Positions 11,069-23,265 are shown, counted from the stretch's first letter. The stretch: DNA of 64,000 bases from Artemisia argyi (GCA_030686995.1 CM060696.1:15204487-15268486), one strand, 5' to 3'. The notes: generated by a model not told the origin, from the letters alone. A program made the numbers and translations.

Positions 11069-13317
11069 ATTGGTACCAGGGCCACGTCGCTCAAATTTTC
11101 AAAACAAATGGTTTTAAAAATTGAGTACGATCCATGTATCAAATTACTCATTAAGGAGGATTAAATATGAAAAGTGTTTTTGTTGATTAACTTGTATTAG
11201 TTTTGATACTATATACACTAATTATACTAGCTCGAGATAAGATTATGTTTAAAACAAGTGTTATATGTTCGGTATCAAAATCAGAAAGTTACACACCTTT
11301 CTGAAAGGTCAGAAAACAATTTTTTACAAAAAAAATGAAATTTTGAGTACCAGATGGGTGGCCCCCTTAATTGTCTGGGCGGCCCCCTTAAATACTGGGC
11401 GGTCCCCTTAATTATTTAAGGGGTCCGCCTGTCTGTTCGACAGTTTTTCGAAAACTTTGAAAAATCATATAAAATTAACCGTAACTCCATAGAAGTCGTG
11501 CCACCCGGCGTTTTAAAGGTAATTGAGTCAACTTTCATTTAAAAATACTTAAAAGTAACCATTACAAACTTAAATAACTAAGAAAGTCAAAATACTATAC
11601 GGTGGTCAAAAATTTGTGTTTCGTTTTAACGTAAAACTTTTGTTTTACCTTTTCCTTCGAGTCGGGCATTCCTAGTTGATATACTTTTGAAAAATTAAGT
11701 ATTTATGTTTTCAAAATATTGATCTTAATTAAATTATAGAATGGGGAGGAAACTATTTTATTTTCAAATAAATTCGAGCTAAGTAAACATTGGTGTATAT
11801 AATACACAAAACGACGACAAGTGTTATATGTGTTATGTGAACTTCTTTGTGATTTTATTTTCTTAATTGAATATATTAAATGATTGTTGCTATTAGAAGT
11901 TTAGCTATGTGTATATCTATGCATATGTGCCCTATTAGTTTATAGCTAGTTTTCCGATTTATACTTAACTAGATCTTATGCTAGATTTCTTGCGTTAGAA
12001 TTGTTATAATATGCTTGCATTGCATATAGGTATAGATGGCTTAATGTTACTCAAACATCTTGTAAATGAGTTCAATCTAGTCACCTAAACATTTCAAACA
12101 ATTTAATCTATTCTTCACAACACACTTAAATATTTTCTACAAATTAGCTTGTTTTACCTTAAGATGTTTAATAAGAGAAATTGAATCATTATAAAACATT
12201 AATAGTTATATAAAAGAAAAAGTATTTTCAAAATCTAAGTGTGTTTATAATAAATAAAAATGAAGAGTATTTCACAAAAATAAAACATATAACAATCATG
12301 AAATAATAAGTCAACTTTCAATCATTCACTAATAAATAGTCTTAGGATTAATGGAACACACTATCAAAATGTTTATTTATTTCAAATGAGTATCCGTGAG
12401 GGTCAAGAAAGATCTTGATATTATATCAATTCGTTATTCAAATTATGGTTGATATATTTATCAAATCTAATTGACACATTTTTTAGTGTGGATAAGAAAT
12501 TGGATTGCTATTTGTTTAGCTTCAAGATTATATTAAATTAAAACAAAAGATATAGTCTTGAATCTACATACTCAATCACACTAGATTGATATGAAAATAG
12601 TTACATCCTTTGTAGATGAAAAGAGTATGCATTGGATCATAACTCACACTTGTGTTGATAATGTCATATTGAATCTACTTGTCCAATAATTGTGTTCCAA
12701 ACATTAGAATAACATTTTAAACACATTCATAAAATATACAATAAAGTAGGATTGACGACTTGGATGTTTCATCCGAAATATTCAAGCAATTTACATTGCA
12801 ATGCAATGGATAAATGTGTCATATCCGAAAAACCAAACATGAGCAAACTAACAACATATGTAAACTTTGCTCACACTACTTAAAATTATCACTTCAAGAT
12901 AAAATACATATTTAATAATAATACACACTATATATTCTATGTATTTCATTTTCTTTGTAGCATGAATGGTTGTGTTACAAGATAATGCACTACATTTTTT
13001 TAAATAATACAAGTTATTAGAATTGAAAAATAACTTGTCACAATCCATAAACAAGTAAAAAAAATTTTTTTTTTTTTAAATGCTTGTTAAAGTATGATAT
13101 ACAACATTGGCAAAAATCATAGAAAATAATATTTGTTTAAAAATATATTAATGTCTAGTTTTGATATCAGTTGAGAATCACAAACTCATTTAAGATAAAT
13201 AATCTTAATGAGATTCATTTCACAAGAGATGCTAAGGTGCACTCTTAAATCTAGCACAGTTATTAAATCAAGTAATATGTCATCAAAACCAAATAACTGG
13301 TAAATCATGAAGAAAGG

Positions 13318-13364
<47 letters not shown>

Positions 13365-15051
13365 TTTACTCTTATCTAAACATTCAACACGTCTCTATTA
13401 GGATCGTGAATAAAATATATCATCTAGATTTACCTTCATGAAAACATGATGTTTGAGTCACATTAAGCCAAGTATTAGTGAATCAAGCAAACTTCATATT
13501 TGGTAATCTTCGATAGGTAAATTTAGGAACTCGATTTCTTCTAACAATAGAATGAATACTGGAGAATCTATTGACTAGAAATTCAATTTAACCTAACGGT
13601 TGAATTGCTTCTATGTGAGAAGTTGGGTGTGTGTAACCCGTAAAAATGGTCGTGTTTAGCCTGAATTGAGCACCACTAGTAATAGTCTCATACTCATTCT
13701 CCAACTTGATTAAATTGCTCTTCCGATATATACCTAACGCTAGTTTACTTTTATGAACTTTGCTTCTAATTAGATTCTTTCATTCCTAGATTTATGGCAT
13801 TAAGTTAGATAAGCGTGCGAAAACAAAAGAACTATAGATGTTAGGTTATACCCCATTCAACACTCTCGCATCTAACATATAAATTATCGTCTTCATTTCC
13901 TTTAGGATCATAGGATATGTAGAAACGATATCATGAGATAATAATAGGCTTAACCAACCCTCTTGAGCATGAGATCTTTAATAAACATTTTTTTTTAATA
14001 TTTGATTCATGATATTTGTTGTCAAAAATCTAATATCTCTAAAAATATGCAAAAATCTCACATTTTGGAAAATAGTTTTTCAAATAACTATCCCACTTTT
14101 AAATAACATGTTTTCACTATCAATATCCACAATTTTGTTTTGATCAAAACTAAAGATTGGGAAAATATTCTTTACCATTTATTCACACATATTGAAGTAA
14201 AAACCCAATCTATTTTATTCAAATAACTCTCACATCTAAGTGAAAACTTACTTTCAAACATTGTTGAATAATGCTAAAAACATCTCTTTTAAAATCATGC
14301 ATGGTGATCTCATATTTGTCATCTATATTTACATAAATGACACTTATAAGTGAACTAAATCTAATCAAGAGGACCATGGTTTGTTCATTAAGACTTTGTT
14401 TGTAACAAGTCTAGAAATCCATGCTATCATAACTACCCACTTATTGCACATTGATACACATTAGGATTAATCCTCCTAGTTATGTAGTTATGAAATACTT
14501 GATGTTGCTTAGTGTTTCCTAGCACTTATATTTTACTTGCTTGATGAGTATGTTTGCATGCTAGATGAAATTTCTTGTTCACTTAATCCCTTTGATTAAC
14601 ATGCTTTGGCTACATAATTACCTACAAAATTAGTATATGCTTAATTGCCTCAAAGAGTTGGACTTGTTTGAAACCAAAAACACAACCTTTCTGCAGTTCA
14701 CTACCAAAAACCCTTTTCTGGCAATCTGGGAATCACCAGATGGGCGGCCCCCTTAATTATTAAGGGACCGGCCTCCAATTAAGGGGACCGACCATCTGAT
14801 GGTCGAAGGTGTTGTTTCCTTTTTCTACTTTTTAGCCCATTTCATCCTACACTTCCCAAAATTCATAAACCTATTTTATCCTAAACCCTCTATCAAAATC
14901 TATACATCCTTAATCCCACCAATCCTACATTATAAACACTCTCATTCCTCTCAATCTATTCTCATCTCTTCATGACCTCTCCCATTAAACCAAAACCACC
15001 AAACCGTTTGGAGAAGTAAGCCTAACTTCCACTAAAAGCCCGTCAAACCAA
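11069..15051 (+). other. Leader and AT-rich interior of element 3, no genes seen
   Basis: The primer-binding site TGGTACCAGGGCC is at 11071-11083 (two mismatches to the usual TGGTATCAGAGCC). GGCGG-CCCCTTAATTAAGGGG-type repeats occur at 11356-11430 and 14737-14802. The rest is AT-rich, with a T run at 13065-13078 and a 40-bp A run at 13321-13361. I see no ORF with recognisable content and no pol motif on either strand. Confidence 0.8.
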
Positions 15052-15696
15052 ATGATGTTGTCAAACATCCAACACCAAATTCCTCCTATGTCTTCAACAT
15101 TACATATCAAAAACCTTTACTCACCCATATTCTTCTACATTACACTCAAACCTCATAATCTTTTTCACAACTCAAGTGATGTTGTTCATAATCAACCAAC
15201 ACCTAAACCTCACTCTCACACAAATGATCCATTTAACAACATATCATCCATTCGTGCTTCCACTAATGCTCGTTCTTATGATGAGCATGCACAATCCCAA
15301 AAAAATAATCCCAACCTCATTACCAACACTTTACGTGATGCTCATTCAACAAAAACACCATCCACTCATGAAGCATCTCTTCCACCCATATCATGTTTTC
15401 ATGAATACCCAAGCTCAAACATGTCTACACCACCAAGAGTATCACCACCACATCCTACAACTTCACATGCCATTCCTATGTTGCATGTTCAAACCCTCAC
15501 CCAAGACTATTATCATGCTCCACCACCATCACCTTCCTCCGAACACTTGAAGTTCGTTGAGGCGCTAAAAGAAGCCCATGAGCTTAGTGCTCTTTTAGCC
15601 TTACATCTTGCTCAACGCAATTTGGATCCACCTTCATCTAGATCACCCTCATCACCACACAACTTAAATCAACTTGAGAAGCATGTCAACAATTGA
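15052..15696 (+). CDS. Low-complexity 214-codon ORF of element 3, unknown
   Basis: This is the longest ORF in the interior of element 3. The product is rich in Pro, Ser, Thr, His and Asn, with a short more ordered helix-like segment near the C-terminus (LKFVEALKEAHELSALLALHLAQRN, split here as LKFVEALKEAHE then LSALLALHLAQRN). It has no CCHC knuckle, no D-S-G triad, no signal peptide and no membrane segment. Its position, about 0.7 kb before the polypurine tract, is where an accessory or env-like ORF can lie in copia-type elements, but nothing supports that specifically. The base composition (C-rich coding strand) resembles its non-coding surroundings, so the ORF may be accidental. 15697-16404 holds a second C-rich ORF of similar style and then nothing recognisable. 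Confidence 0.25.
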   Translation: MMLSNIQHQIPPMSSTLHIKNLYSPIFFYITLKPHNLFHNSSDVVHNQPTPKPHSHTNDPFNNISSIRASTNARSYDEHAQSQKNNPNLITNTLRDAHSTKTPSTHEASLPPISCFHEYPSSNMSTPPRVSPPHPTTSHAIPMLHVQTLTQDYYHAPPPSPSSEHLKFVEALKEAHELSALLALHLAQRNLDPPSSRSPSSPHNLNQLEKHVNN

Positions 15697-16419
15697 CCTT
15701 GTTGCATCTTTCTCCTAAAAACCATTGCATTCAATGAACACTTCACTTGGATTGAATATCTTCTCACTAGATCATATCCAATACCCTCACTTGAACAACA
15801 TCCAAAACCTTAATCAACCTCTTCCGCTACAAACTCTCCACCACCAAACTCTCCAACATTCAAGACCCAAACATATACCTCCATTAATCCAACAACCTTA
15901 CCCTACTCAACCATCTTCATTCCAAACACTCAATCATCAACCATCTAAGCATACTACATGCTTATGATTTTCACTTTCAAATACGAATCAACCAACCCTT
16001 TGTTACAAGCAAGTCCAATGGCTCTCTTTGGCAAATTAGGATCTTTTAACATAATCACTTTGAACTAATTGTTATGTATCCTTAATATTTGTTTGCTATG
16101 CTTGTTATTTGTTATGCTTGTTATGTATCCTTAATATTTGTTTGCTATGCTTGTTATTCTTCTATATATGCTTGTGCTTCTAATATTTTTCTTGCGAGCA
16201 TTCCATTTCTCGATCCCTTGGTGCCATCAAACGAGGGGGAGCACACATCAAGGGGGAGCTTTCATCCCCGTCTAACTTCATTTATGAAGCTAGACGGCAT
16301 AACCTTTTTGATTCTACAAAAAGGGGGAGAAGTGAATATAAACTCACTAAGTACTTGTCTAAAAATTAATTTTTAGACTTAATGAGTTTAGGTTTTGTAA
16401 TCATCAAAAAGGGGGAGAT

Positions 16420-18034
16420 TGTTGATATAAATAATGTCTAAAAACATTATTAACATATATCGATATCTCTATGTTTTGATAATCACAAAACGTAAACTCA
16501 TTGAACTACAAATTATGACGTAAACAAGTATTTAGTCGTAAATATTTGCTTTAGCATCCATATCACTTAAGGTATGAATAAACAAAGTGTCTAATGCATT
16601 TTATGATCAAAGGAATTTTTATTTTTACAAACCTTACATTTTATTAAAATGGGACAAACATTTCTAAACTTATACAAAACATTTTTGTATTTATAAGAAA
16701 TGTTTTATTCAAAATAAACATTTTGAATTCAAATTTCTACCCAAAAAACGGCCACATTCTTCAGGAAAAACCTTCCCCACAAAAAGACAAAAAATCTGAA
16801 GAAAAAATATTTTTTTTAGGCGGCCCCTTAATTATACTAGGCGGTCCCCTTAATAATTAAGGGGACCGGCCACGCTCCCTGTCAGATTTTGTCAGAAATT
16901 TTTCCCTATAAATACCACCTCAAACCTGGAATTTTTCTCACCTCTTTGCACAAATATTTTCAGATCCAATTCTCTCTAAACATCCTTCTAAAACCCTTTG
17001 ATCATAAGATTATTAATCTTTGTTTCAAGTGATCCAATCTCTCATATCTCAAAGTGCAAGAGAAGAATCCTCCCCATCATAAAGCCAAAGATGTAGTTAG
17101 TGCTTATGTAAAGTTGTGAGCTTTGTATATGTAATAAGTAGATCAAGATGATCTTACTTAGTAGTGAGTAAGAAGTAGTGTAAAGAAGTAGTAGTGTGGA
17201 GAAGTGATGTAGGTGTGAAGTAATAGATGTGTGAGTATGTAGTGGAGTATAGAAGAAGTTGTGAAGTAGTGAAGAAGTCATGAAGTTGTGAAGCCATGAA
17301 GAAGTCGTGAAGCCGTGAAGAAATAGGTGTGTTGTGAAGGTGTGATAAGTTGTGTAGTAGTAGTGTTGTGAAGAAGGTGTGTTGTGGTGTGAGATTGGTT
17401 CTAGCTACTATTAGAACTTGACATTTAGCTTAGTGTCGTTAAATGGTGTAAGCAAAAGTTGTGTAAGGTTTTCTCCGCCAAAAGGGAGCTTGTTGTGTAG
17501 TGAAGAAAACTCTCGAGTGTGGTACTCGGGGAGTGGAGTAGGGCAAGGAAGGTGTCCTTGTAGCCGAACCACTATAAATCATCGTGTCCGGTTTGCATCT
17601 TCTTTATCTTATCTCTTTACATTTACTCTTGCATTTATCGCTTTATATCTATGCTTGCATATATGTGTTAGGTGTTGCTTATATTGTCATGATGATTGAT
17701 TGTGTTATAGTTGCAAGTTAATATTGTGAAGATGTGCATAATTATATAATATGATCGGCTACATTATTATTCACACTCCTCATATTGAGTTTAACTTAAT
17801 AGATGATTTGATACAAAACGTTTTAAGATTTCAAAAGGAAAACATATTAACTTAAAGATCAACCAATGTTTTATTCATAAAACAAAGTTTTGAAAACAAA
17901 CTCAAAAGTACACATATATAATTAATCATATTGATTATATATTGTTTTCATAATAAACTCTAATTGAAGATTTTTCATAAAACGAAAAAAAGAGGGGAAA
18001 ACCATTCAACCCCCCCCCCTTCTAGTTTTCCACA
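16420..18034 (+). repeat. 3' LTR of element 3
   Basis: The 1615-bp copy of 9483-11068 has its TATA box at 16907-16914. It carries two full motifs, GGCGGCCCCTTAATTA and GGCGGTCCCCTTAATAATTAAGGGG, at 16818-16864, where the 5' LTR has a shorter rearranged version. A C run near 18010-18019 differs in length. Confidence 0.95.
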
Positions 18035-18039
18035 AGCAA

Positions 18040-18709
18040 GATCTTCTATGAGTTCCCATGATTGTTCCGCATTTAGATCACGTAGCTTACCACCGGCCGA
18101 TTGGTCAATGGCTTGCCTTGTGGAGATATCGATATGGTCATAAAAAATTTGGACTTGGAGCCAAAGATCTATGCCATGATGAGTGACTTTTTGGAGTAAG
18201 TCATTGAAACGAGTCCATGCTTCATAAAGAGATTCATTTTGACGTTGTTGGAACATCAAGATGTCATTTCTAAGCTTAGTAGTTCTCCCCGATGGGAAAA
18301 ATTGAGCAAGGAAACGAGTGGTGAGATCATCCCATGTGGTGATGGATCCCGCGGGTAAACGCTCAAGCCATTGACTAGCTTGATCCCGTAGAGAGAATTG
18401 GAATAGGCGTAATCGGGTTGTCTCTCTAGTTTCAACACCTAGGTCTATGGAATCTACGATTTTGAGGAAGTCCTTAAGATGTTGGTTTGGATCTTCGGAA
18501 CGAAGTCCATGGAATGCACATCCGCTTTACACCAACCGGATGGTGTCGGATCGCAAGGGGGTCACATTGGCTCCGGTGAGCTCAATGGTGTTTCGATAGC
18601 CTTGGTGGCTAGGTCGGGAATACTCTCCTAAGGTTCGGGGCCTAAGGGGTTCTAATGGTGGGTTTTGTTGTGGTAGGATGACGGGTTCAAAGATGTTCCC
18701 GTTGTCCAT
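18040..18709 (-). pseudogene. gag: Gypsy gag, N-terminal part (element 2), one in-frame stop
   Basis: The frame starts with ATG at 18709 (MDNGNIFEPVILPQQNPP) and runs to the element 3 insertion with one stop, TAA at 18529-18527. After the stop the frame continues through the classic Retrotrans_gag capsid domain: FLKIVDSIDL, LRLFQFSLRDQASQWLERL, ITTWDDLTTRFLAQFFP, NESLYEAWTRFNDLLQK and HHGIDLW. The domain ends at WELIEDLA and joins 9482 in frame. The stop could derive from CAA by a single C-to-T change (RLV-stop-SGCAFHG); I infer this from context only. Start choice: first ATG after the primer-binding site, about 170 bases downstream of the 5' LTR. Confidence 0.88.
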
Positions 18710-18850
18710 GATGTCGGGTGGTAAAGAGTTACGAACAAAGACACAAAGAAAAAGATAGACTAAAGAAAACCTAAAAATAAAAATAAAATCTTACAATAAA
18801 GGAATCTAGCAAGTAGACCTAATAAAAAGAGATTCTAACCTAGACAATAA

Positions 18851-18876
18851 CTATTCCCCGGTAGTGGCGCCAAAAA
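18851..18876 (-). other. Primer-binding site of element 2
   Basis: Reading on the minus strand away from the right LTR, TGGCGCC, a six-base spacer and CCGGGGAATAG appear within ten bases of the LTR end. This is the pattern of Athila/Tat-group gypsy elements and fixes the element's orientation. Confidence 0.8.
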
Positions 18877-18878
18877 CT

Positions 18879-20283
18879 TGATACGTGGGAATCGCACCAG
18901 GCTTTACCTCTCAAGGGATCTTGAGAAGCTTACAACCCCCACCAGTCAGTGTACCTGATCGTTGTAGTATAGTATAGTGACAAGTACCGGGGGATTGATC
19001 GTTCAGCTAGGAATAGTGTCGCTAGGATTAGAAAACCTAAATACTAGTTCTAAAGGTGAGGGATAATTATTTTTGTATTTTTATATTTTTTTGAAAGCAA
19101 GTAAAAATCTCGGGTTTGAAGGATTTGGGCAGAATTAGTTGCTAGTCAACTAACCCAATACTAAAGATGCAATCAAAATAAAATACTAGAAATGAAAATA
19201 AACTAAATTATACTAAAGTTGTGAGCAATAAGTGGAGAAAATGTGTTTACTTAGATTTCACTACTCCCTAAACACCTTTTACACGTTAATTACTTGTTAT
19301 AGTTGCATGGAAGACGGATTGTATTCCTTAATACCATTCATGGGGTGGCGCGCTTAACTCCCCAATCCTATGAGCTCTTATCTCCTCCTATACCATGCCC
19401 AGCACAACTATAGGGATTATAAATAGTGGCTCATGCATTAAATACAACCAATAAAACCTAGTGCACATCAGTTCATGTTTCCTAAGACGTTCAAGCATGT
19501 TACCAATTGGAGATCTGCCAGTTTTCTAAAGCCTAACATCGAATTCATTCATCCAATACAATTATAAACAAGTAATCAACACATAATTAACATCTAGATT
19601 TTATTATATCCAAGCAAACACAAGATAGATCTAGCCTAGCATGATGGAATTAAGACAAGAACAAGATATAGACAACCAACACATAGACATATTGATTGAA
19701 TTAAAAGAATACTTCTCTCAATTACACATGAAAGGTATCAAGGGCTTAGCACCCTTGAAAAACCTGTAAAATTCGCACCAAGTTCGTACTAGGGTTTCTC
19801 CAAAACTTCTCTCCTTTAATGTGTGAAAATTAGAAAAATATATATAGGAAATAGGTTCTGACGGCGTCAAGACCAATCTTGTGACGCCGTCACCTCGCCG
19901 CCAAAATATTTCTCGGACTGCCTTGATCTACTTTTGACGCCGTCATGTGTTAGCATTTTCCAGGCCGTCATGCATTTTACTCTTGACGCCCTACTTCGTG
20001 ACGCCGTCAAATCTGTACTGGATCGTCATGGAATTTACTCGTAACGCCGTCAGGAATTCCTTCTTGACGCCGTCACCTACTGTTCCCAGCAAGGAAAATT
20101 AAGACTTTGGCGTTTTCTTCACTTTTATGCTCCAAAAACGTCCGAATTGCTTCCTTTTTTCCAGATTTCACTCCCAAAGTACCTAAAATCACAAAAGGAA
20201 CGATTTAGGGTAATATTTGATCAAATAAATTCAATTCCGGGCTTAAATGACCCCCTAAAAGTGGTTCATTTTTCGCCTCATCA
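18879..20283 (-). repeat. Right (5') LTR of element 2
   Basis: The 1405-bp LTR begins TGATACG on the plus strand and ends CCTCATCA just before CATGT. The TGACGCCGTCA cluster at 19858-20083 lies 200-430 bp from its transcriptional upstream end, so in U3. Confidence 0.95.
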
Positions 20284-20288
20284 CATGT

Positions 20289-21049
20289 CGAAGAGAGCAT
20301 TACAAAAATGAAACAAAAGGATTTGAAACTCATTGATTACAACAAATTGAACAAACTTTCGGGAATTACTTTTGTTCCACAAAAAGAACCATCTGTGTTT
20401 TCCATAAAACGACCATTCTCAAAAATGTTTTCTAAGAAAGTAATTGCTTCCAAATCTCTTTCAAAAATAAAACAAATTTCTTCTAACAACACTTTTAATA
20501 CAAGTGAGGCTAGAGACATTCTGGATGACGTTAAAAAGAGAATTCAAGAACTTCAAAATATCGTTGCTTCTAAAACTACAATCAATATTAACAACTGGCA
20601 TTCCAGTTTTCATATTGAGCAGAAAAAAGTTTTTGAAAACTAAATTACTATCCCACTGAATAACATCAGTGCGAGGGTAATCCATTTTGAACAAGCTTTC
20701 TTAAAAGAAACGGCCGACTTTTTCAAGGACCACAAATCCCTGGTAAACGAAGCTAATGAAACTTGTGAAAATATGAATGTTTTGGAAAACATAAATGATT
20801 CTCTCTTCGAAGCTGTTATGACCACTGATATTATGTCCATCATTTTACAAACATATTCTGTTCAAGACGATGAAAGACTAAGAGCTAAGACCTCCGCAAT
20901 TGTTTCAAAATATAAAAATGCTCTTATAAAACTTGAAAAAGAAAGTGTGTCATATTTTAAACAACTTGATCGAAAAAAGGAAGAATGCAAGTATGACAAA
21001 TTGTCGTATGAGCATGCCTTAAAGAACATGAAAGAGCAAAATGATCTTT
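20289..21049 (+). pseudogene. gag: Copia gag, middle part (element 1), one in-frame stop
   Basis: The gag frame of element 1 resumes right after the CATGT duplication: codon GT/C is completed by base 20289, then EESITKMKQKDLKLIDYN. It stays open except for TAA at 20641 and runs into the TAAGG target site of element 4. The composition is Lys, Ser, Glu and Asn with long helical segments (NALIKLEKESVSYFKQL, EHALKNMKEQNDLLR), matching an extended coiled-coil gag tail. The reading frame is uninterrupted by indels across both insertion points, which shows that the insertions, not internal indels, split this gag. Confidence 0.88.
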
Positions 21050-21907
21050 TAAGGTATAACAACCTAAAATCTGAGTAACCTTTGAACGTTTAAAACGAAT
21101 ATGTTATAAGATTTTTGAATATTTGAATACGTTTATAATCTAAAGTGAACTATATGTTACGAATTTAGAACCACAAAATATGAAACTCTAACCTAAGTAT
21201 ATTTAGAATTTCGCCACTCTAGCCTTTTGAACATTTTACATAATTCGAAACTATTAGATTAAGTACCATGGGAATTGTCACAAACTATAACTCCTAAGTT
21301 CTTAAAATTATATTACACGTTTAAGAGGTCCAATAGGGTCCCATTTCTTTTAAATTTGTGCACAACATTTACTTTGAAGATATGGTAAATACTTTTGAAT
21401 TTTTTGAAGAGAAGTAGTCCTCCCCTATCTCCTTTAGACTCGGCAAACCATCCTCCTAACTCCCACATGTATATCAAACCGTATAACACATTACTCCTCA
21501 CTCACAAAACCCTAAACTACAAAACCAAATCGGCAGCCTCCATTTCTGTTTTCTCAAGAAGACCAAGTACGAATCAAGTTTAGCTAAGGTGGGTGATCAT
21601 TGGAGTTCATTCTCTTGGTGTGATCGTTTGTGGTGGATTGGTTCTAAGGGTGTTTTCGTGTTCGAGGTTAGGGTCGACATTCGATGGAGTTGTGGCTGCT
21701 GTTTCGTGAGCAAGAGATTAAAGTCAGGTTTGGTCATGTCTCGATGTAATCACTGTTCGGGTTCCGTTTGTCATTCGGGTTCGACCTCTTCTCTTTTGTT
21801 TTCAATCTCACTACATCACGAATAATATGTTCAATATGGAGTATTATGAATCGGTTAATAAAAGCCTGTGCATGTATATACGATTTAGAAAGTCACATGA
21901 AATGATG

Positions 21908-22103
21908 TGATACGACCCAGTTAGGGGTTGTATCGGGATAGGGCACCACTTCAAGCGGGCGCAGGCTCCTTAAGAAGAAGATTGGAGAACTAGAATATTA
22001 TTGATTGAAAACTTGATTGATTATAACAAAGGATTACAAGTGTATTTATAAGAGTAAAACCCTAAGACCTAAATAGGCCATGGGCTCGAGCCCAGGCGTA
22101 TCA
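21908..22103 (-). repeat. 3' LTR of element 5
   Basis: This 196-bp LTR is on the left because the element is on the minus strand. It differs from 23326-23521 at one base (C/T near 22010). Confidence 0.93.
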
Positions 22104-22220
22104 TTCCTCACTCCTTCAAAACCACCTTGCCCTCAAGGTGTAGTCTTAAAACATTCTTATTTGACTTTCCTAAAGAAACATGAAAATAATCCTAAACAAA
22201 GACATGTAAATAAAGATAGA

Positions 22221-23090
22221 TTATATGACATAATCTTTATGCCATACGTTTGGACTTCTTGAGTCGTTTGGGCAGTCCGTCCTCCTGCAACATTGGCGTA
22301 ATCCGGGATCCCATAATCTTCTTTGAATTGCAACCTTCACCTTTTCCTTCTTTCGTATTCCTTTGCCTTGGACATAACACAGCATCATTCTTCCGTCTTC
22401 CGCTACACATGCCATAACACTCCCCACTCTTTCAAAAATCACCTTGCCCTCAAGGTGATATGAAGAATATGCAGATTGAGATTCCGCTAATTCCTCGCAT
22501 AAATTCAAATTTATTTCATCCAAACGACTATCAAATTCACCATCTCCATCCTTAAGTGTCGATATCACCCTACTCAACTTATCCTCGCCAACCTTAAGCG
22601 TTTCGCCACCACCCACAACCTCTTCAACTCCAATATACTCATCAGCATTCAATGACCCTTCAGCCTTAGGTGAAGCAAATTCACCCTTTAATGGTAGAAA
22701 GACATCTATTTTCTTTTCAACGATATGCTCTTTCTCTTCCCTTGCAATTGTCTCAAAACGAACCTCGGTGATACGAGCTTTGAAGAAGTCTTCTCCCAAA
22801 GTTAATGGATTGGACCTCAAAAATCCCCAAATATCTATGTTCGCGAAGCGTGTTTCCGCCGCACGGGTCAATGAAAAAGCTTCGTCTAAAGTTTTGGGAT
22901 TTGTCCGTAAGAGTAAACATTGTAGATCCAGTTTAAGTCCGGAGATATAAAACGATATAAGTAAAGATTCAGATATCCCTGTTACGCGATTTGCATGTAC
23001 CACAAACTCACTCTGATATTCAGCCACGTTACCCATTTGCAAGAGCTTAGATAGTGCGTCCTGATCGCTGCTGCCCGACGCCATGAACAA
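22221..23090 (-). CDS. gag: Gag protein of element 5
   Basis: The 289-codon ORF is intact. After a short N-terminus (MFMASGSSDQD) the capsid-type gag segment reads KLLQMGNVAEYQSEFVVHA, then NRVTGISESLLISFYISGLK, then FSLTRAAETRFAN. This is the retrotransposon gag pattern in which a conserved F-I-SGL motif is followed by an A-LARxxE-like helix. The following region is acidic and low in homology. The last 45 residues (Arg/Cys-rich) show no true CCHC knuckle. Alternative start at the next Met (MASGSSD) is two codons downstream. The frame has no stop or frameshift, so this gag could still be expressed, with enzymes supplied by an unlinked relative. I cannot name the partner family. Confidence 0.85.
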   Translation of the reverse strand: MFMASGSSDQDALSKLLQMGNVAEYQSEFVVHANRVTGISESLLISFYISGLKLDLQCLLLRTNPKTLDEAFSLTRAAETRFANIDIWGFLRSNPLTLGEDFFKARITEVRFETIAREEKEHIVEKKIDVFLPLKGEFASPKAEGSLNADEYIGVEEVVGGGETLKVGEDKLSRVISTLKDGDGEFDSRLDEINLNLCEELAESQSAYSSYHLEGKVIFERVGSVMACVAEDGRMMLCYVQGKGIRKKEKVKVAIQRRLWDPGLRQCCRRTDCPNDSRSPNVWHKDYVI

Positions 23091-23226
23091 TATCTCGAAG
23101 AAGAAATTTTTTTTCCTGATGAACAGTAACTCGTGAACAGTAGCCGCGAAATAGTGATCTATGAACAGTACTCCCCGGATGAATAGTACTGATGAACAGT
23201 ACCGATGAACAGTGTTCGATGAACAG

Positions 23227-23265
<39 letters not shown>

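Larger units (their letters stand above)
9483..18034 (+). mobile_element. Element 3: gene-poor LTR retrotransposon (LARD-like) inside element 2
   Basis: LTRs 9483-11068 and 16420-18034 begin TGTTGATA and end TTTTCCACA. The TSD AGCAA is perfect at 9478-9482 and 18035-18039. A Met-type primer-binding site follows the left LTR, and a purine tract (AAAAAGGGGGAGAT, 16406-16419) precedes the right LTR, so it is on the plus strand. The purine tract plus TGTTGATA border resembles Ty1-copia elements. The 5.35-kb internal region shows no gag, protease, integrase or RT motif. LTRs differ by about 16 substitutions plus a length change near 9875/16815, about 1% divergence. It is younger than element 2, as nesting requires. 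Confidence 0.93.
4017..20283 (-). mobile_element. Element 2: Athila/Tat-like Ty3-gypsy element, non-autonomous (gag and protease-like only)
   Basis: LTRs at 4017-5419 and 18879-20283 begin TGATACG and end CCTCATCA. The TSD CATGT is perfect at 4012-4016 and 20284-20288. Gag and primer-binding site are on the minus strand, so the right LTR is the 5' LTR. The primer-binding site (TGGCGCC, six bases of spacer and purines, CCGGGGA) is of the kind used by Athila/Tat gypsy elements. Removing element 3 and one TSD copy leaves about 7.7 kb. It encodes gag plus a protease-like region but no RT, RNase H or integrase, so it must borrow enzymes (TR-GAG or LARD-like organisation). LTRs differ at about 33 of 1403 positions by eye count (about 2.3%). 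It split the gag of element 1 inside the coiled coil. Confidence 0.94.

Noticed and set aside
10470..17699. ORFs of 88-93 codons at 10470-10736 and 17418-17699
   Set aside because: Identical because they lie in the two LTRs of element 3; no motif, overlap with LTR regulatory sequence.
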